64,000 nt of DNA from Camelus bactrianus (lineage: Eukaryota; Chordata; Mammalia; Artiodactyla; Camelidae). Under the pieces are notes generated by a model that had not been told where the DNA came from, ran no database searches, and was given only the letters and a program-made list of their open reading frames with translations. Made by a program: the position numbers and the translations under genes. The DNA lies in assembly GCF_048773025.1 (NCBI RefSeq), contig NC_133574.1:12231501-12295500 (forward strand), written 5' to 3'. This document shows positions 1 through 12,230 of the stretch, piece after piece; position 1 is the first letter of the stretch; each line of letters opens with the position of its first letter.

Positions 1-601
1 CCTCAGGACATGTCCACAACTTCAGTGGTCCTATTCTGAATGAAGACGACAGCTAGCACCTGCTGGCCCCTGAATCAGTGATAGGTTCTCCCTTTAAAGG
101 AAGCATATCCCCTTCATGGGTTACAACTAGTTCATAACCTAAGTAATTCTATAGATGTAGAAGGGATATTTTCATTGGTTCTGCTATCACAGACTTGTCT
201 CCAAAAGAACATGTCACCAGTTACTCCATTTTCACCCATTTAAAGATATACTTAACAGGCTTCCTTCTTTAGTGCAGTTTTAGGTTTACAGAAAAATTCA
301 CAGAAAGTGGAGTTCCCATATATTCCCTATGCCCTGCACACAGCTGCTCCTGCTGTCAGCATGTTACATTAGTGGATGCACTCATTCTTTTTGACATCCT
401 TCATTCCTCCTACCCTAAAGATTAACGTGCCTGATATTCACGTCTTTTGTGGCATTTATGTGCGATTTACATCACTTCTCACGTTTATGTGAGGTTTAGA
501 GCACATGCATGTTGTCTGTTTAAGCGTGGGTTGGGGCAAGTTTTCTGTGTAAAAATATGATCATTAGTGAGTCTCATGCTGCTGGGTTTTTGGGTTGTCA
601 G
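1..601. other. intronic DNA left of first pseudoexon
   Basis: No exon or RNA gene is visible here. About 268-400 ('TTTAGGTTTACAGAAAAATT' and following) resembles a widespread old L1-type 3' end in which this TTTACAGAAAAATT motif recurs. This is a weak call from memory and the rest is unassigned. Confidence 0.4.
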
Positions 602-828
602 GTCCTGTTCACCATTGCTTCAGTTATTGCGATCAATGTCTACGGACTCTCAGTGTTCATTGTATTTTCTGCAAAACTTCCCAAGAACCTGCATGGAAGA
701 GACCCAATCCAGAAGTACCTGACTGTGCAGATGGGCCACGCCCATCACTGCTTCTCTCATCAGTTTTATCATCATTGTGACCCTGAAGGCAGTATATGAG
801 AAAGTGGCAATCATGAGGACTGACTCTG
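602..828 (+). pseudogene. ANO6: ANO6-like exon 1 of 6 in window (TM2-TM3 region)
   Basis: Bounded by a cag acceptor ending at 601 and a gtaagc donor at 829. It reads VLFTIASVIAINVYGLSVF and then AKLPKNLHGRDPIQKYLT. After the codons for VQM there is one extra base near 734. The next frame then gives ATPITASLISFIIIVTLK and AVYEKVAIMRTDS, matching the ANO6 segment that precedes its FELPRT motif. The last codon is split after one base, as expected for the next exon. Confidence 0.9.
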
Positions 829-1766
829 GTAAGCTCCTACTGCAGCTGAGGTCATTTCTACACCACTTTTAGAACCAGGTCAAAACAGAAACTGTATCTT
901 TTGGGCACTTCAATTCCAGTACATTACAGTCTTTAGAAAACGTCAAGTGTAAACGTATTTTCTCTAGCCTATATGAGAAGTGAATTAGCTCCGGCTTTGC
1001 ATTAGTTAAAGGGACAAAGCAAGCATTAGAATGTCCAAGCTCTGTGTAAAGAGGTCAGTGCTGAATAGTATTTTCAATTACATTAGATCATGTACCCTAT
1101 TGTTGAAAGTAAATAGTCTCTTTATTGCAAATAAGTGGAAGAGGGTCATGGTTCCAGTGGCAGATTTGCTCGTGTGTTACGGAGAGGACAAGTAATCACA
1201 GTGTTATGTGTCTTTCCCCGATGCTGTTCCTGTTAGTGTACCTCCATTCTCATCATCTATAGCTTCTATAATAAATGTTTCTTCTCTCTGGCTTTTATCC
1301 CAGCCAGCGGTAGCGGCCCAAGTGCTTCCCACAAGCTGCATGTGGCTGGGTCGTTCTCCCAGTGGTCTGCTCAGTAGTCATCTTCTGAAAACACTAAGAC
1401 CAATTTAAATTCTAAACTAGGAGAATGACCTGTTTTATGTTCCCCAAATTCTTCTAGCAATTTCCCCGTGTTTTGTTTCTTTTCTTCAATAGTCCTACCT
1501 TCCTGCCGTTCAGGGAGACAAGAGAATATCATTTAGCAGGATGTTCAGAAGTAGTTTTCTATCAACTTACACATGACAGAGGACAGTTCTTGCCCATTGG
1601 ATACTGTTGTGCTTACAAATTTTAAGGAACAGCTGACTATTTTTTTTTGCCTTGTGGGATATTGTGTTCATAGTGTGAGAAACTGTTACAACAGTGTGTA
1701 CACTTGGAATTAACCTAGTAGCTATGTTAAGGAATTCAAAACAGCTTAAATGAAAACAGTGTGAAT

Positions 1767-1797
<31 letters not shown>

Positions 1798-1888
1798 TTC
1801 CCATGTTAACTCATGTATCCGTGGCTTTGATTAGTCTCAAAGCTGTTCACAGCTTTAGAGACTTAACTTTTCTTTATTCTAGCTGCAG
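829..1888. other. pseudogene intron, no feature except a microsatellite
   Basis: I see no gene in this intron. The only clear structure is the (TG)n(TA)n tract listed separately, plus a T8 run near 1642. Confidence 0.6.
1766..1797. repeat. (TG)n(TA)n microsatellite
   Basis: About nine GT units pass directly into about seven TA units, upstream of the second pseudoexon. It is a compound dinucleotide repeat. Confidence 0.95.
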
Positions 1889-2056
1889 AGCTCCCAAGGA
1901 CCAGAATGACTATGAGAACAACCTAGCCATGGAGGTGTTCTTGTTCCAGTTTGTCAACTACTACTCTTCGTGTTTCTACATCACATTCTTTAAGGGCAGA
2001 TTTGTGACTTATCCGGGAGATCCGATGTATTGGCTGTGAAAATACAGAAATGAAGT
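1889..2056 (+). pseudogene. ANO6: ANO6-like exon 2 of 6 (TM4 region)
   Basis: Acceptor ctgcag ends at 1888. The exon opens AG CTC CCA AGG, completing an ELPR motif from the previous exon, then loses one base. It continues DYENNLAMEVFLFQFVNYY and SSCFYITFFKGRFVTYPG, then DPMYWL. A TGA at 2037-2039 stands where ANO6 has Gly in YWLGKYRNE, after which KYRNE is still readable. The donor is no longer a clear GT consensus, so the 3' edge is approximate. Confidence 0.92.
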
Positions 2057-2233
2057 GCTGTGAATACAGCTTTGTGTTCTGACAGTCTAACCTGGTTCAA
2101 GTTTTCCCCTAGTTGCTCAAAGAAGAGTGTCTTTACTGTCTGTTCCTTAGATTATTTTAGCCATAAAATAATGACTTTATTTCATGTTATAGCTATCTAA
2201 AATTTAAATGATATTTTCTTTCTAATATTCCAG

Positions 2234-2331
2234 TGTGACCCAGGTGGCTGTCTCCTTGAACTGATGACACAGCTGACAATAATCATGGGAGGACAGTCAA
2301 TCTGTAATAACATACAAGAGGTGTTACTTCC
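2234..2331 (+). pseudogene. ANO6: ANO6-like exon 3 of 6 (TM5 region)
   Basis: Acceptor attccag ends at 2233. The exon reads [20 protein letters not shown] then [13 protein letters not shown], close to ANO6 [10 protein letters not shown] and [10 protein letters not shown]. It is open in frame. It ends at CTTCC before a gtgaat donor, splitting the Pro codon after two bases. Confidence 0.9.
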
Positions 2332-2689
2332 GTGAATACTAAGTCATGTGATCTTGGGGTGAGAACGGCCCACCCACCCAAGTCATTTTCCTGCATGCCC
2401 ATCTCTAAAACAGGGGAGACTCTGCTTATTAATGGTCTCCAGATAAGATGATCCATCCAACAGTGTAAACGTACCTGCTGTTTAATAATTATGCTTAAAT
2501 ACCTTCTTTTTATGTTTAACTTAAATCCCCAAGTGCTATAATTTCTGCTTATTAGCCCATCACTGGGGGCTGACTGATCAGAGCCCTTTGAGAGATGGCC
2601 CTTGTTGGGGCCGTGAACTAAGATGTCCCACAACTTCCCACAACTTTCTCCTCCTTTTATACATGCATTTAAAAATCCATAACAGGAAT

Positions 2690-2935
2690 TTGTTGAGTGC
2701 CTAGTATGTGCTAGTCACTGTATTAAGTGTTGTACATATATGTGTGTGTGCATGTGTGTGTATAATTTAATCACCCAAACAATCCTTATTCTTATCTCCC
2801 TTTTGCAAATGAAGATCCTGTGGCTTAAAGAGGGTAAGTGATTTGCCCAAGCTCACATTGCCAATAAGAGACCACTGTGGGACTCAGATGTAAGACCCTA
2901 TCTCTCTGAATCCATGTTCTTCTAAGAACAGAGGC
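2690..2935 (-). repeat. MIR SINE, reversed, with internal TG expansion
   Basis: The + strand carries the antisense MIR landmarks in order: TTGTTGAGTGCCTAGTATGTG, TAATTTAATC, TTTTGCAAATGAAGATCCTG, then AGGGTAAGTGATTTGCCCAA and CTCACATTGCC. The match to MIR is clear but diverged, as expected for this ancient mammalian tRNA-derived SINE. A TG-rich stretch at about 2735-2762 interrupts it. Confidence 0.85.
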
Positions 2936-3157
2936 TCTCTTGGGGTCCTAAGGCACAGGGTTACATAATGTTTTAAAAGACACTTGTCTAAAATAATAAC
3001 TACAGAGGTTTTGACTTGCTGTTCTCTTCCTAAAAATGAGAAAAGCAGATATTAGCTAAGGTCACACTGTCCTTTAGATTTTCACATAAGCCCAATCCCA
3101 TATCAAGGTGGACAGTCCAGTGTTATCTGCAATTTCTGCACAATTCAAGGAGCTTAC

Positions 3158-3662
3158 TGTATTCACTTTCTGTTGCTGCTGTAACAAGTATCCCCAAGCA
3201 TCATGGTAGTAGGAAGAAAAAAGGAAAAGTCTCCACTAAACAACACAAATTAAACCTCCTAGGGTTCTTGAATGCAGAAGCCTGCTGAAGTCAAGGTGTT
3301 GGCAGGGCTGTTTCTGAAGGCCTCAGGGGAACCTTTATCTTTGCCTCTCTGGCTTCCAGAGGCCACCTGTGTCTCTTGGCCTGTGACCTATTTTCTCTCT
3401 CTCAAGGTCAGCATGGTGTGCCTCTGACACTGATTCTGTGGTCATATCTCCTCTCCTCTCTCCCCTCTTCTGCCTCCCTATTCCTCCTTTAATGACCCCG
3501 GTGATTACACTGGGCCCACCTCTCTCTTAGAGTTGGCTGGTTAGCAACCTTAACTGCATCTGCAACCATAGTCCCCCTTTGCCAGGGACCCTGACCTCTT
3601 CATAAGTTCTGGGGATTAGGACATGGACATTTTTGGGGGGGACCATTTTTCTGCCTACCGTG
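3158..3662 (-). mobile_element. MLT1-type LTR (ERVL-MaLR), fossil
   Basis: Read on the + strand, it has the reversed MLT1 landmarks: TGTTGCTGCTGTAACAA, AACAACACAAATT, TCAAGGTGTTGGCAGGGCTG, GATTACACTGGGCCCACC, and GGGGATTAGGACATGGACAT near the right end. It is a lone LTR fossil with no internal region seen. The high divergence suggests an age near the early placental radiation. The subfamily is not resolved. Confidence 0.75.
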
Positions 3663-6600
3663 CTAACCTTTTTAGGATAATGTTTGGCTTTCAGTTTCTG
3701 TTCTCACAAAACTGTTGATCTCTCTTCTGTCTTGCCTTCCAAACCAGCATTCTTCTCCTGGCCAACCTAACTGCAGAGCTCACCCCTCTCTGTGGTGTCC
3801 CCCAAAACCACTTACACAAGCAAGTGTTACTGATGTTTGGAGCATGGAGGAGAAACTCAAACAACTTGAATTTTGAAATAAAAAACATCCATCGTTTTAA
3901 AATCTTCCATGCCACTTTAAAAAATTTATTTTTTAACATACTTTTTTAATTTTTAAACTATTTTAAACTTTGTTACTTTTTTAAAACTTTACTTTTTTTC
4001 TTATCATCCTTCATTGTAAGCTCCAGAAACCTGCTATTCTGCCCACCACATCCAACTTCCCTTTCATTGTTTCTCCTCCCTTCCCTAAACCTTCCTTCAC
4101 TCTCCCTCATTACCAAGTTTCTGTCCATTCTCATTATAGGGCAGTTAAATTATTTTTTGTTTCTTTCTTTCTGCTTTTGCAGAGTGAACACCTTTGGGTG
4201 TCAGTGTGTCCTTCCACATTTCTTCACAAGGGCTTCATCTTTCAGGTTCAGTATGGATTACTGGGGCCTGTCTCTAAACAAAGGCATTTCCCTTGTCCCC
4301 CAGCTCACCACACCCCTCAAAAAAAAGATTCTGATCTTTGCTGTGAAATGAATCTTTTTTTTCCCTACTGTGCAGTGCACAACTCTTACACTGAGCCCAC
4401 AGTCAGATTTTTCCAGAGGAGTAAATGCAGCTCATGTGCAAATAATACTATTTTTCTCTGTGAAAAGAAATAGATCAGATAGAGGAAATACTAAACTCAG
4501 GTTACTCAAAAGCATTTCCTGAGGGAAATATGTTAATTATTTAACACTAAATTTTGTTGAATCTGGTTGTCAGTGAGCTATTTTAACCAATCAAGGAGAA
4601 GGATATATTTCCTAAATTGGTACTGAGAAATTCATGTGAAATGAAACTTGCTCACATGAACTAGTTTAAAGTAAAGGATGCATTATAGTGTCTGTGGTCT
4701 TTTTATTCTTTCCCTTAAGTAAGCACATTGTTGTAGGTTCCAGTGAGCTGAACTTTGCCTCTATGTATTTCTACTATGGGCTAAAATATTTAGGGAATAT
4801 GTTTTGAATTATAATTCCCTTGTTTGAAAACCAGGAATGCGGAGTGGTAGCCAAGTTCAAGGGTGGCTTGTGTTTTCCTCACTGCCTCTTCTCTTTGTAT
4901 AAGGTGCCAGTTTCTTTCTTACTTTTTCATATTAAATCCTAACATACCAAAGATCTATCAGTAATTCTTGCTATGCCAAAACTACACCCATCCTCAAAAA
5001 TACATAGGAAGGGTAAAGAAAACTTATCAAAATTAGCGACTATTTTCATGCTATTTAAATATGTCCAAAGGAACATAATGAAATGAAATAACTCACCTGC
5101 CTACACCCCCCAATTCCATGTGGGGCTCTTGAGTAGGATTCTGGGAGCAAATGAAGAAGGACAGTGAAGCCATGATCCAGGCTCCCTCTGGGGTCTCCCC
5201 AGCACTTGGATCGGCACCTGGTATATAGTAGGTCTCAGTCCGACCCAGCTGAGTGACTGAGTGACTCACAGGCATCGAATGCATAACATCAGTGAATTAA
5301 CAGCATTATTTGTAGGACTCAGAGAATAAGCTGAGAGCCCTGTGGCCTTCCCAGCCTCACATACTATTTTGATATTGGGATCATTTCTGGGAATGTTATT
5401 CTGTACTTGACAAAAGGCTAGTATGACTCCAGGGTTAAGCAACTTGCCCTGGAGAAATTTTAGGATAAAATATTAAGAAAAATAGTTAAATGCCCAAAAT
5501 GGCATAGCATTGTCCTTTGGTGTTTAGATAATGTATGGCTGTAATTTTCTTACTTTATGTTTTCTTCATTTTCCACCGCGGGTATGCACTATTATATAAT
5601 AAGAAAATCTCTCTTCTCCAGATATGATTTGGTTAGAGGATGAGGCAGAGACATATAATAAGAGAATCTTAAATACATGTGTCTGTAATTCACTCTTTAA
5701 ATTCAGGAACAGGAAACTCAGGAATGAAATAGATTCAGAGAATCAAAGATACTTGTATTCAAGATTAGCAAGTGGGAGTGTCCTCAACAGAAATGGTGAT
5801 TATCTATAATGCAGAAATTAAATGTGATAATGAAGGTACAAAGACAACATGAAGTAGAAAGTGTCACGTGGCAAGCACTGAGTAAAGGGCACTTTACTAT
5901 GATTATGCTAATCTGTGGTCAATTCCCAAGCAAATGATTGTGTAACCCCTGCTAGAGGGAGAAAGCTTCCAGCCTTGGCTGGAGAAGGGGGAGGATCAAG
6001 TGCCTGTATTTTTTAAAATGTCTACAGGTGTTTCACATGTGCAAATTGATATCCCTGCACAAGAACCATAACCCAACAGAAAACCCAAAAGACCGAGGAC
6101 AATGATGGGTAGATGACAGCCCAAGATTTTCTGCGACAGATGAGTGGTTCCACTCAGGAAGACTGAGAAAGAGGGTCAGAGTCTTAGCTAAGGACAAGCA
6201 AGTTGGGACTTCTAATATGACCTAATACCATCGGCGGGGGAGAGCAGTTCAGCACAAGAAGGGATTGCCAGATGAGTTAGCATGGAAGTTTCATCCTGGA
6301 TCCAAACCGTGATGGATTTGGGTCCTGGAGGGTAAAAGCCCTGTTTCCGTGGGACATGGACCGGATTCCACAAGAGGCTGAGACAGGAATTATGAGGCAG
6401 AGAAAAATTCCCCCAAGAGACTCCCAAGTCTGGGTGCCAGGAAGGGTGATTGATGAGCGCGCTCCCAGTGCCACACGCACCGCAGGGCTCCAAGTGGCTG
6501 TGGAGTTGCATGCTCCCGGCTGAACCTCAGACCTGACTGCAGCACTCTGGGCTGCATCCTAGGGAGCAGCTTCAGCAGCAGGCTGTCCCCGTCATTCTCG

Positions 6601-6824
6601 TAGGTGCTGCAGTGACCCCCAACCCTGTGGTCACGGTGTCCCCAAACCAAGGGTCTAAGTGACTTCAGCTTTATTTACAGGTGGCCACAGCCAGTTAGCC
6701 TGTGCTGCTCAAAAGGAAGATCCCACATTTTGATGTGTTAGGGGGGTTGCTAATACCTAGCCTGCTCTGAATCGTTTCATCCTGACAGCAGCCGGGGCAG
6801 TGGAAGTTTCATCTTCCAATTTTA
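3663..6824. other. pseudogene intron, nothing recognised
   Basis: AT-rich low-complexity DNA lies at about 3918-4010. The remainder, including the GC-richer block at 6200-6650 with several chance open frames, shows no splice-bounded coding segment, RNA gene or repeat that I can name. Confidence 0.5.
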
Positions 6825-7022
6825 TTTCAACTTTTTTTGTTGAAAGTATATTTGGTTTACAATATTGTGTTAATTCTTGGTGTACAGCATAGTGATTCAG
6901 TTATACATACATATATATATATATATATATATTCCTTGTCATATTATTTCTCACTATCGGCTATTAAAATTTTTTGAATGTAGTTCCCTGTGCTATAAAG
7001 TAGGACCTTGTTGTTTGATGCA
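6825..7022 (-). mobile_element. 5'-truncated L1 3' end (artiodactyl type), reversed
   Basis: The + strand reads GTTTACAATATTGTGTTAAT, GTACAGCATAGTGATTCAG, TTATACATACATATATA and then GTTCCCTGTGCTATAAAGTA. These are the antisense landmarks of the common artiodactyl L1 3' UTR. A (TA)n run of about 28 bp at 6905-6932 is internal. Only about 200 bp of the element is present. Confidence 0.75.
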
Positions 7023-8049
7023 AAAATTACTAAGCAAGGTATTTGCAGACTAAACCTAGCCATGTATATGACAGAGTTGAGTTTATCTCAGGATTTAAAT
7101 GTGGTTTTGATTTACAGGATCTCTTTATCTACTTATCATAATTAAAGAGCCTGTGGACCACTTCTCAGAAAAATGTTTTAAAATCTTAAGATTTAGAGAA
7201 TAAAGAAGGAAGATAATTATACTGAAAAGCAGATATCAAAATATAGAAATGGACATTTGTGATACAGTAATATCTGAATTATTGGAAGAACGTGTTGAAT
7301 AAGAGAATCCAGTGGTGGGTCTACTAACCGCAAATTTCTGCCATAGCAGTGAGTGTAAATCATCTTCTGAGATCTGCAACAATTGCATTTTGAATGTAAA
7401 TAAAGTTAAATAACAAATAAGCCATGAAGTGTGAATTCAGATTCAGGGGTATCTTCAGTCCATATCCCCACCCCTTCCCAGAGCTCCCTGCTCTTCCCCT
7501 AATGTCATTGAAAGCAGTGGGGAAAGTTTGTGAAGCGAAGGGCATGTTCCATTGCAAAGAAATCTCGTAGCAAACCTGGGAGCATGGCCAGAGAAAGGTT
7601 AACACTGAGATCAGAGGCAGTGGGAAACCTAGCATGGGCAGCTCTTTACAAGTCACATCACATACTCTGTGTGTGTCCGTGTGTGTGTGAATATAGACGT
7701 GTGTGCATGTACGGTGTATACACCTGCCTTTCGTGTGAAGCTGCCTCTCTGTCCAAATTTGAAATCCATCCAAACGTGCAGTGCAGTCAGCCGAAGCTTT
7801 GCCAGACGCTAAGTTGTCTGTTGTTGCTCTGTTTCTTCTCCTGAACTCCACGAGTAAGCCACGTGCCAGCTGTTGCTTTCAGGGACAACAGCTCTGTAGG
7901 CTACAGACCCATGCCTTGTTTCACTTCCAACCCCGATTTCATTTCAGGACAAATTGCCATTTGAAACAGGGGGAAGCATTCAGTTGGACCACAAGAATCT
8001 GAGTGAGGAAAAAAGATAACCTTAGAGACAGCTCTGTGGGACAGCATTC
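7023..8049. other. pseudogene intron, nothing recognised
   Basis: TG-rich patches occur at about 7660-7710. Open frames on both strands across 7360-7850 lack splice context and known domains, and are treated as chance. Confidence 0.5.
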
Positions 8050-8200
8050 AGGAGGGGGCAGAGCACTGGGCTGTGAGTCAAGGCTGTGTTTCTTTTAAGC
8101 TCTGCACTGACTTTGAGGCGGCATGTCACTTCTCTGACCCTTGATTTGTTCAGCATAAATTAGGGCCTTGGACTTGTTTGATCCAAAGTTAGAGTATCAC
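8050..8200 (+). repeat. MIR-family SINE fragment
   Basis: It follows the MIR order: GCACTGGGCTGTGAGTCA, CTCTGCACTGACTTT, TGTCACTTCTCTGACCCTT, then TAAATTAGGG and GGACTTGTTTGATCC. It is diverged and lacks a clear end. Confidence 0.65.
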
Positions 8201-8204
8201 TTTT

Positions 8205-8525
8205 CTGCTCGGTGACCCTCCATGGCTCTCCAATTCCTTCAGAGGGAAAAATGCCCACATCCTCACTGTGGTCTCATAGGCTCCACCCCCAAAACCACCA
8301 CTGATTTCCTGTTTGCTCTGGCCCACACCAGTCTCCATGCTGTCTGTCCAGCATGAGGGACCTCCAGGCCCATGATCACTGTTCTCTCTGCCCACCCCTT
8401 TGCCTCCTTCTTTACCTTATTCAAAGGTCACTGCACCATCCCCACTGCTCCCTAGCACAAATTCCTCGTCCTCATTTATTTTCCTCCACAGCACTTATCA
8501 CCAGCTCACAGACCCTGTCTTTCTT
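8205..8525 (+). repeat. L2 LINE 3'-region fragment (probable)
   Basis: A sequence of L2-like blocks is visible: CATGGCTCTCCAATTCCTTCA, CTCTCTGCCCACCCCTTTGCC, TTCAAAGGTCACTGCACC and then TTTATTTTCCTCCACAGCACT TATCACC. These resemble the L2 3' portion. The call is from memory and diverged. Confidence 0.55.
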
Positions 8526-8878
8526 TCACTTATTTTCTCTGACGATTTTCAGACTGGAAAGGCCATGGTGGATAATAGCAGAGAAATGGGGGAAAAAAAG
8601 ACAAATGAGGGAAGGTATCTTCTAAAAGCTAAAATGCCCACCTGAAAAGGAGGTAGGAGATAAATTAGCAGTCATTACAGTTTTGGTAAACCCAGATACA
8701 TAGTCAGGAATAGTTTTCACAATGTTTGGGGGTAGGGTGGCAGCAATAAAAAGAAATTTATCCTGAAAACAAGAAATTAAATTCTTGGGAAGATGATGTG
8801 TTCAGCTTGAACTGTCAGTAATACTTTTATCACCTTGGTCTGATAATATCCTGCTTTATAATTTAATCTGTTTGGCAT

Positions 8879-9002
8879 CTGGGTCATGAATCTAATGGTG
8901 CCGCAGTTTCGGAAGCAGAAGAGACCACCCCACAATGGGAACGGTACTGCCATCTGCAGCCCATGGGCAAAATGGGGTTATTTTATGAATACCTTAAAAT
9001 GA
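8879..9002 (+). pseudogene. ANO6: ANO6-like exon 4 of 6
   Basis: It starts C|TGG GTC ATG AAT (WVMNL, ANO6 WIMNLI), with the preceding AG acceptor now AT. A deletion of about 7 bases follows, removing most of the GRFHR stretch. The frame then continues VSEAEETTPQWERYCHLQPM and GKMGLFYEYLKM. It closes with ATG A|gtaagt, a good donor whose phase fits the next exon. Confidence 0.88.
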
Positions 9003-11834
9003 GTAAGTCATCAGTGGAGATTTCGGTGCTGTCAGTTATACTAGAGTATGTTTTGGGTCTCAGAAGCATCGGTTACTGAGCCAAACAATGACCATCATAC
9101 CGAAACGGAGCCCGCTTTTCTCCATTAGAAGCAATTATGCAGTCAGGCTTTCAAATAGGGTGCCCCTGTGTATCTTTGTCAATATTTATGTTGTACAAAG
9201 CTGAAGATTTACTGCCAAGGAATGAAATGGAATATTCATGTAGCCCGTGTGGCACAGCTGTTGGTTGATATCCTTCTAAACAGGGTCATGTGAGCCCGCC
9301 AGCCAGTGCAGAAAGCCTGCAAGAGCATCCTGCGTCATGGCAGCAAGGTTCACAGGGTCACCCCTTACACATCTCACACCTGCCTTTCACATTGTTCCTT
9401 TTAACATTCTTCTGACCGATGGTTTCTGCCTGGTTCCTTGAGTGACCTCATGGCACATCACTGGCTTGAATTCAGGATGAACTTGCTGATCTCAAATATC
9501 GGTTAAGCACAGATCCCCTCCTTCTCCAATGTCTTTGCCCATTTCTGTGCATTTGCTTGGGCTCTGTTTCTCTTTGGTTGAGCTTGGTTTTGAGATCTCA
9601 GTTGCCTTTAAATGGTTGTATCTTAAAATAGATTTCCATAGGAAAAGCCATCTTTTCTATTATGCATGGGACACTTTTATCTACTAGAAATCTGATGATG
9701 TGCACGTTTTCTATCTGAGCCCTTTCAGCTCACCACTGCCTTGAATTAGTTTTTTTTAACCTTAGGAGACAGAAAAGGATTTTGGCCAATAGGCTTTGCA
9801 TTTATTCATGAGGGTTCATGTCTGCAAAGGCACCCCTTTGTGCTTCCTGTTTATAAGTCTAGAGATAGAGGAAGGATTTTTTTTTCCTAAATCACATTCT
9901 ATATATAAAATAATTGCTTTTAAATATATACATTATACATGGAATCGCATCTGGTTCCCTCAGTGAGTGAAAGGTCATCTTGTGGCATCTTCAGTCAGTG
10001 ATGCTTTGTGGCCTGGGGTCTGATTTGAGTTACATTTTTGCTTTTGCTGTATTTCATGACCAGCTTCCATTAAAGGTGCAGCTGCAGTCCCTGGTGTAGA
10101 AGTTATGTTCGTTTATTTTGCTTATTTTCAAAGGGACTATAAGCCAATGACCTCTTATTCCAAAATGAGTCATAATTGTAAATATTTCTTATTGGAGCTA
10201 TTATCAGCATTAATAATAACAACAACATTCTGGGGGCAGCATAGCATTTATTATTTTAACACACAAAGAAAAAGCCTTGGAAAAAAATTATTGTTCTAGT
10301 TAAGTCAAATAAAGGGAATTGAAAGGAAAAGTTGTAGGCTTTCGGGAGAAATTCATAGGATTTTCAGAACTTTATAGTCTCATTAAAATACCAATTAAAT
10401 AATTCAGCCTCCCCCTACCCTGCAAAACAGGATGGAGTAACATCAATTCTAGAGAGATTTTTCAGATTTATTAGTTTTCCTATTATCTAAATAATCCCTA
10501 ATGAATTAGAAAATTCAATCCATTTCTGAGAGTAGGCAGTCTGTTATTCTGTATTCAACGCTGGAATGAAACCTATTTTTTGTCCTTTTGGTTCATGGGA
10601 GAAAGAATTTCCAATTGCTTTTTGAATTATTTTTGTTCCTCTAAAATAATGTGCCTTTGGTGATGATCTCCTGACCTCAGTTTCCTCCTCCCAGTTTTCC
10701 CCATGATCATTAATGACACCCCACCTTCCTTTTTAGTTACACCTCTTAGCTGCTGAAGGGGAACAGCTTCTGAGAGGTGATCCTGGAGCCCTCCACCCGT
10801 GCTTCATTAGGCCTCGCACCCAGACACCAACCCTATTCTCCTTCGCCTGAATTACCTTTCTCTGCTTTTTTGCCTGGAAGATTCTTGCCAAGCCTTGGCA
10901 GGAACCCCTCCACTTTTTAGAGATTTTCTGCTCTCCTCTCTAGGCATGAATTGCACTTGATTCTTCTCTTGATGGTGTGTGATTGTGTCCGTGTCCATTG
11001 TGCTCCTCGGCTGGACTGATCCTGTTGGAGGCAGTAGTCAGGCTTTGCATCTTCCTGTCCATGTCCAGAGCACCACAGCCTGGACCCTGGTTCTCATAAG
11101 TGTTTAAGTGACTTGAGCTTGGAGTTTCAACACACTCATGTACAACTCTTAGATGAGTTGGTGGTAACATTGCCCTCAAGGCCCCCACAAGATTCTATAT
11201 GGCATATGTTTTTTTCTGAGTGAAATTTCTCTTTTAGTTGTTTTAGTGAATTCCCTACCGTCCTTTGAGATTATTAGAGTAACCATGAGTTGTTAACCAC
11301 AATAGCTCTCCCCCCACCAGCAAATGATCCTGCTGTCTGAGAACTCAGACATGGGACATAAGAGAAATAATCAATCATTCTTAAAATCTGGAAGCCATAG
11401 GATACCTTTTTGTACTTAGAGCACCCACAACACAAACACCAGTCTGTCAAGAATATGGTGATGCCTTCCCAGAGGGCAGGTGCCATAAGTGAAATGCAGT
11501 GAATGATGAAGTGAGACCTCTTTGTCTCTGTTACTGCCTCTTCCACCTGTGCTGTGTTAACTTGATCTTCCCTTCATATAATATGTTCTCCTTTTAATTT
11601 ACTACAGTTAATATCAGTTGTTCTTCAACATCTCCTTGCACCCGCCCCCTTCATTCCTTCTCCAGTGTTATCCAATCCACACCTCTTCTGCGCTCTCCAG
11701 GACCAGGCCTGTCTCCCCCACGCCCTCACCTCTGCTCTGTCTGCCCACTACCTGCACTGAGATTTCCTTGTCTCTGCAGAATGAACTTTCCAAAATGGCA
11801 GCTGAGTAACTGGGGGGATTGTAGACTGCTCATC
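9003..11834. other. pseudogene intron, nothing recognised
   Basis: Ordinary AT-moderate DNA with T-runs at 9745 and 9880. No exon, RNA gene or nameable repeat is supported. Confidence 0.5.
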
Positions 11835-12230
11835 TCTTTACTCACTCATTCATTTATCCACCCAACAAACATTGAGCACCTGCTATGCCAAAAACTGTAT
11901 AAACTGCTGGGGAGACCAAGACAGGTAAGACTTGGTGTCTGCACTCCCCAGGCCAGGTGAGGCATGGCGAGTAGTTGATGGATTACTAAGCAGGTGAACA
12001 CAAATTGGACTTCGGAGACCTGGAGATATTTGAACTGAATTTTGAAAGATGAATGGAAATTAGTTCTCTAACATGTGGTAGAGAAAGTGGACACTTCATG
12101 CAGAGAGGTGGAGACATATAAGAGTACACGGGCATGAAGCCGCTTGGCCAGACTGAAGAACAAGTAGGGCTAGAACAAAGTATCCACAGGTGGGAATATC
12201 AGGTATACAAGGCCTCTGTCATGATGAGTA
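11835..12230 (-). repeat. L2-type LINE 3' end, reversed (probable, may extend to ~12.76 kb)
   Basis: The left edge reads CTCATTCATTTATCCACCCA then ACAAACATTGAGCACCTGCTA and CTGCTGGGGAGACCAAGAC. This is the antisense of the L2 3' terminus (AATAAATGTTTGTTGAATGA type). Related older sequence may go on at 12560-12760 (GTGTCTATGGGACATCTGAG). Confidence 0.55.

Noticed and set aside
602-2332. Functional ANO6 gene or a novel short isoform
   Set aside because: Frameshifts and in-frame stops occur in separate exons, some splice sites are lost and the C-terminal exons are missing.
7360-7851. 163-codon reverse open frame in an ANO6-like intron
   Set aside because: No domain, no splice or promoter context, crosses a TG-rich tract and is overlapped by another open frame. 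Length alone is within chance for 64 kb.
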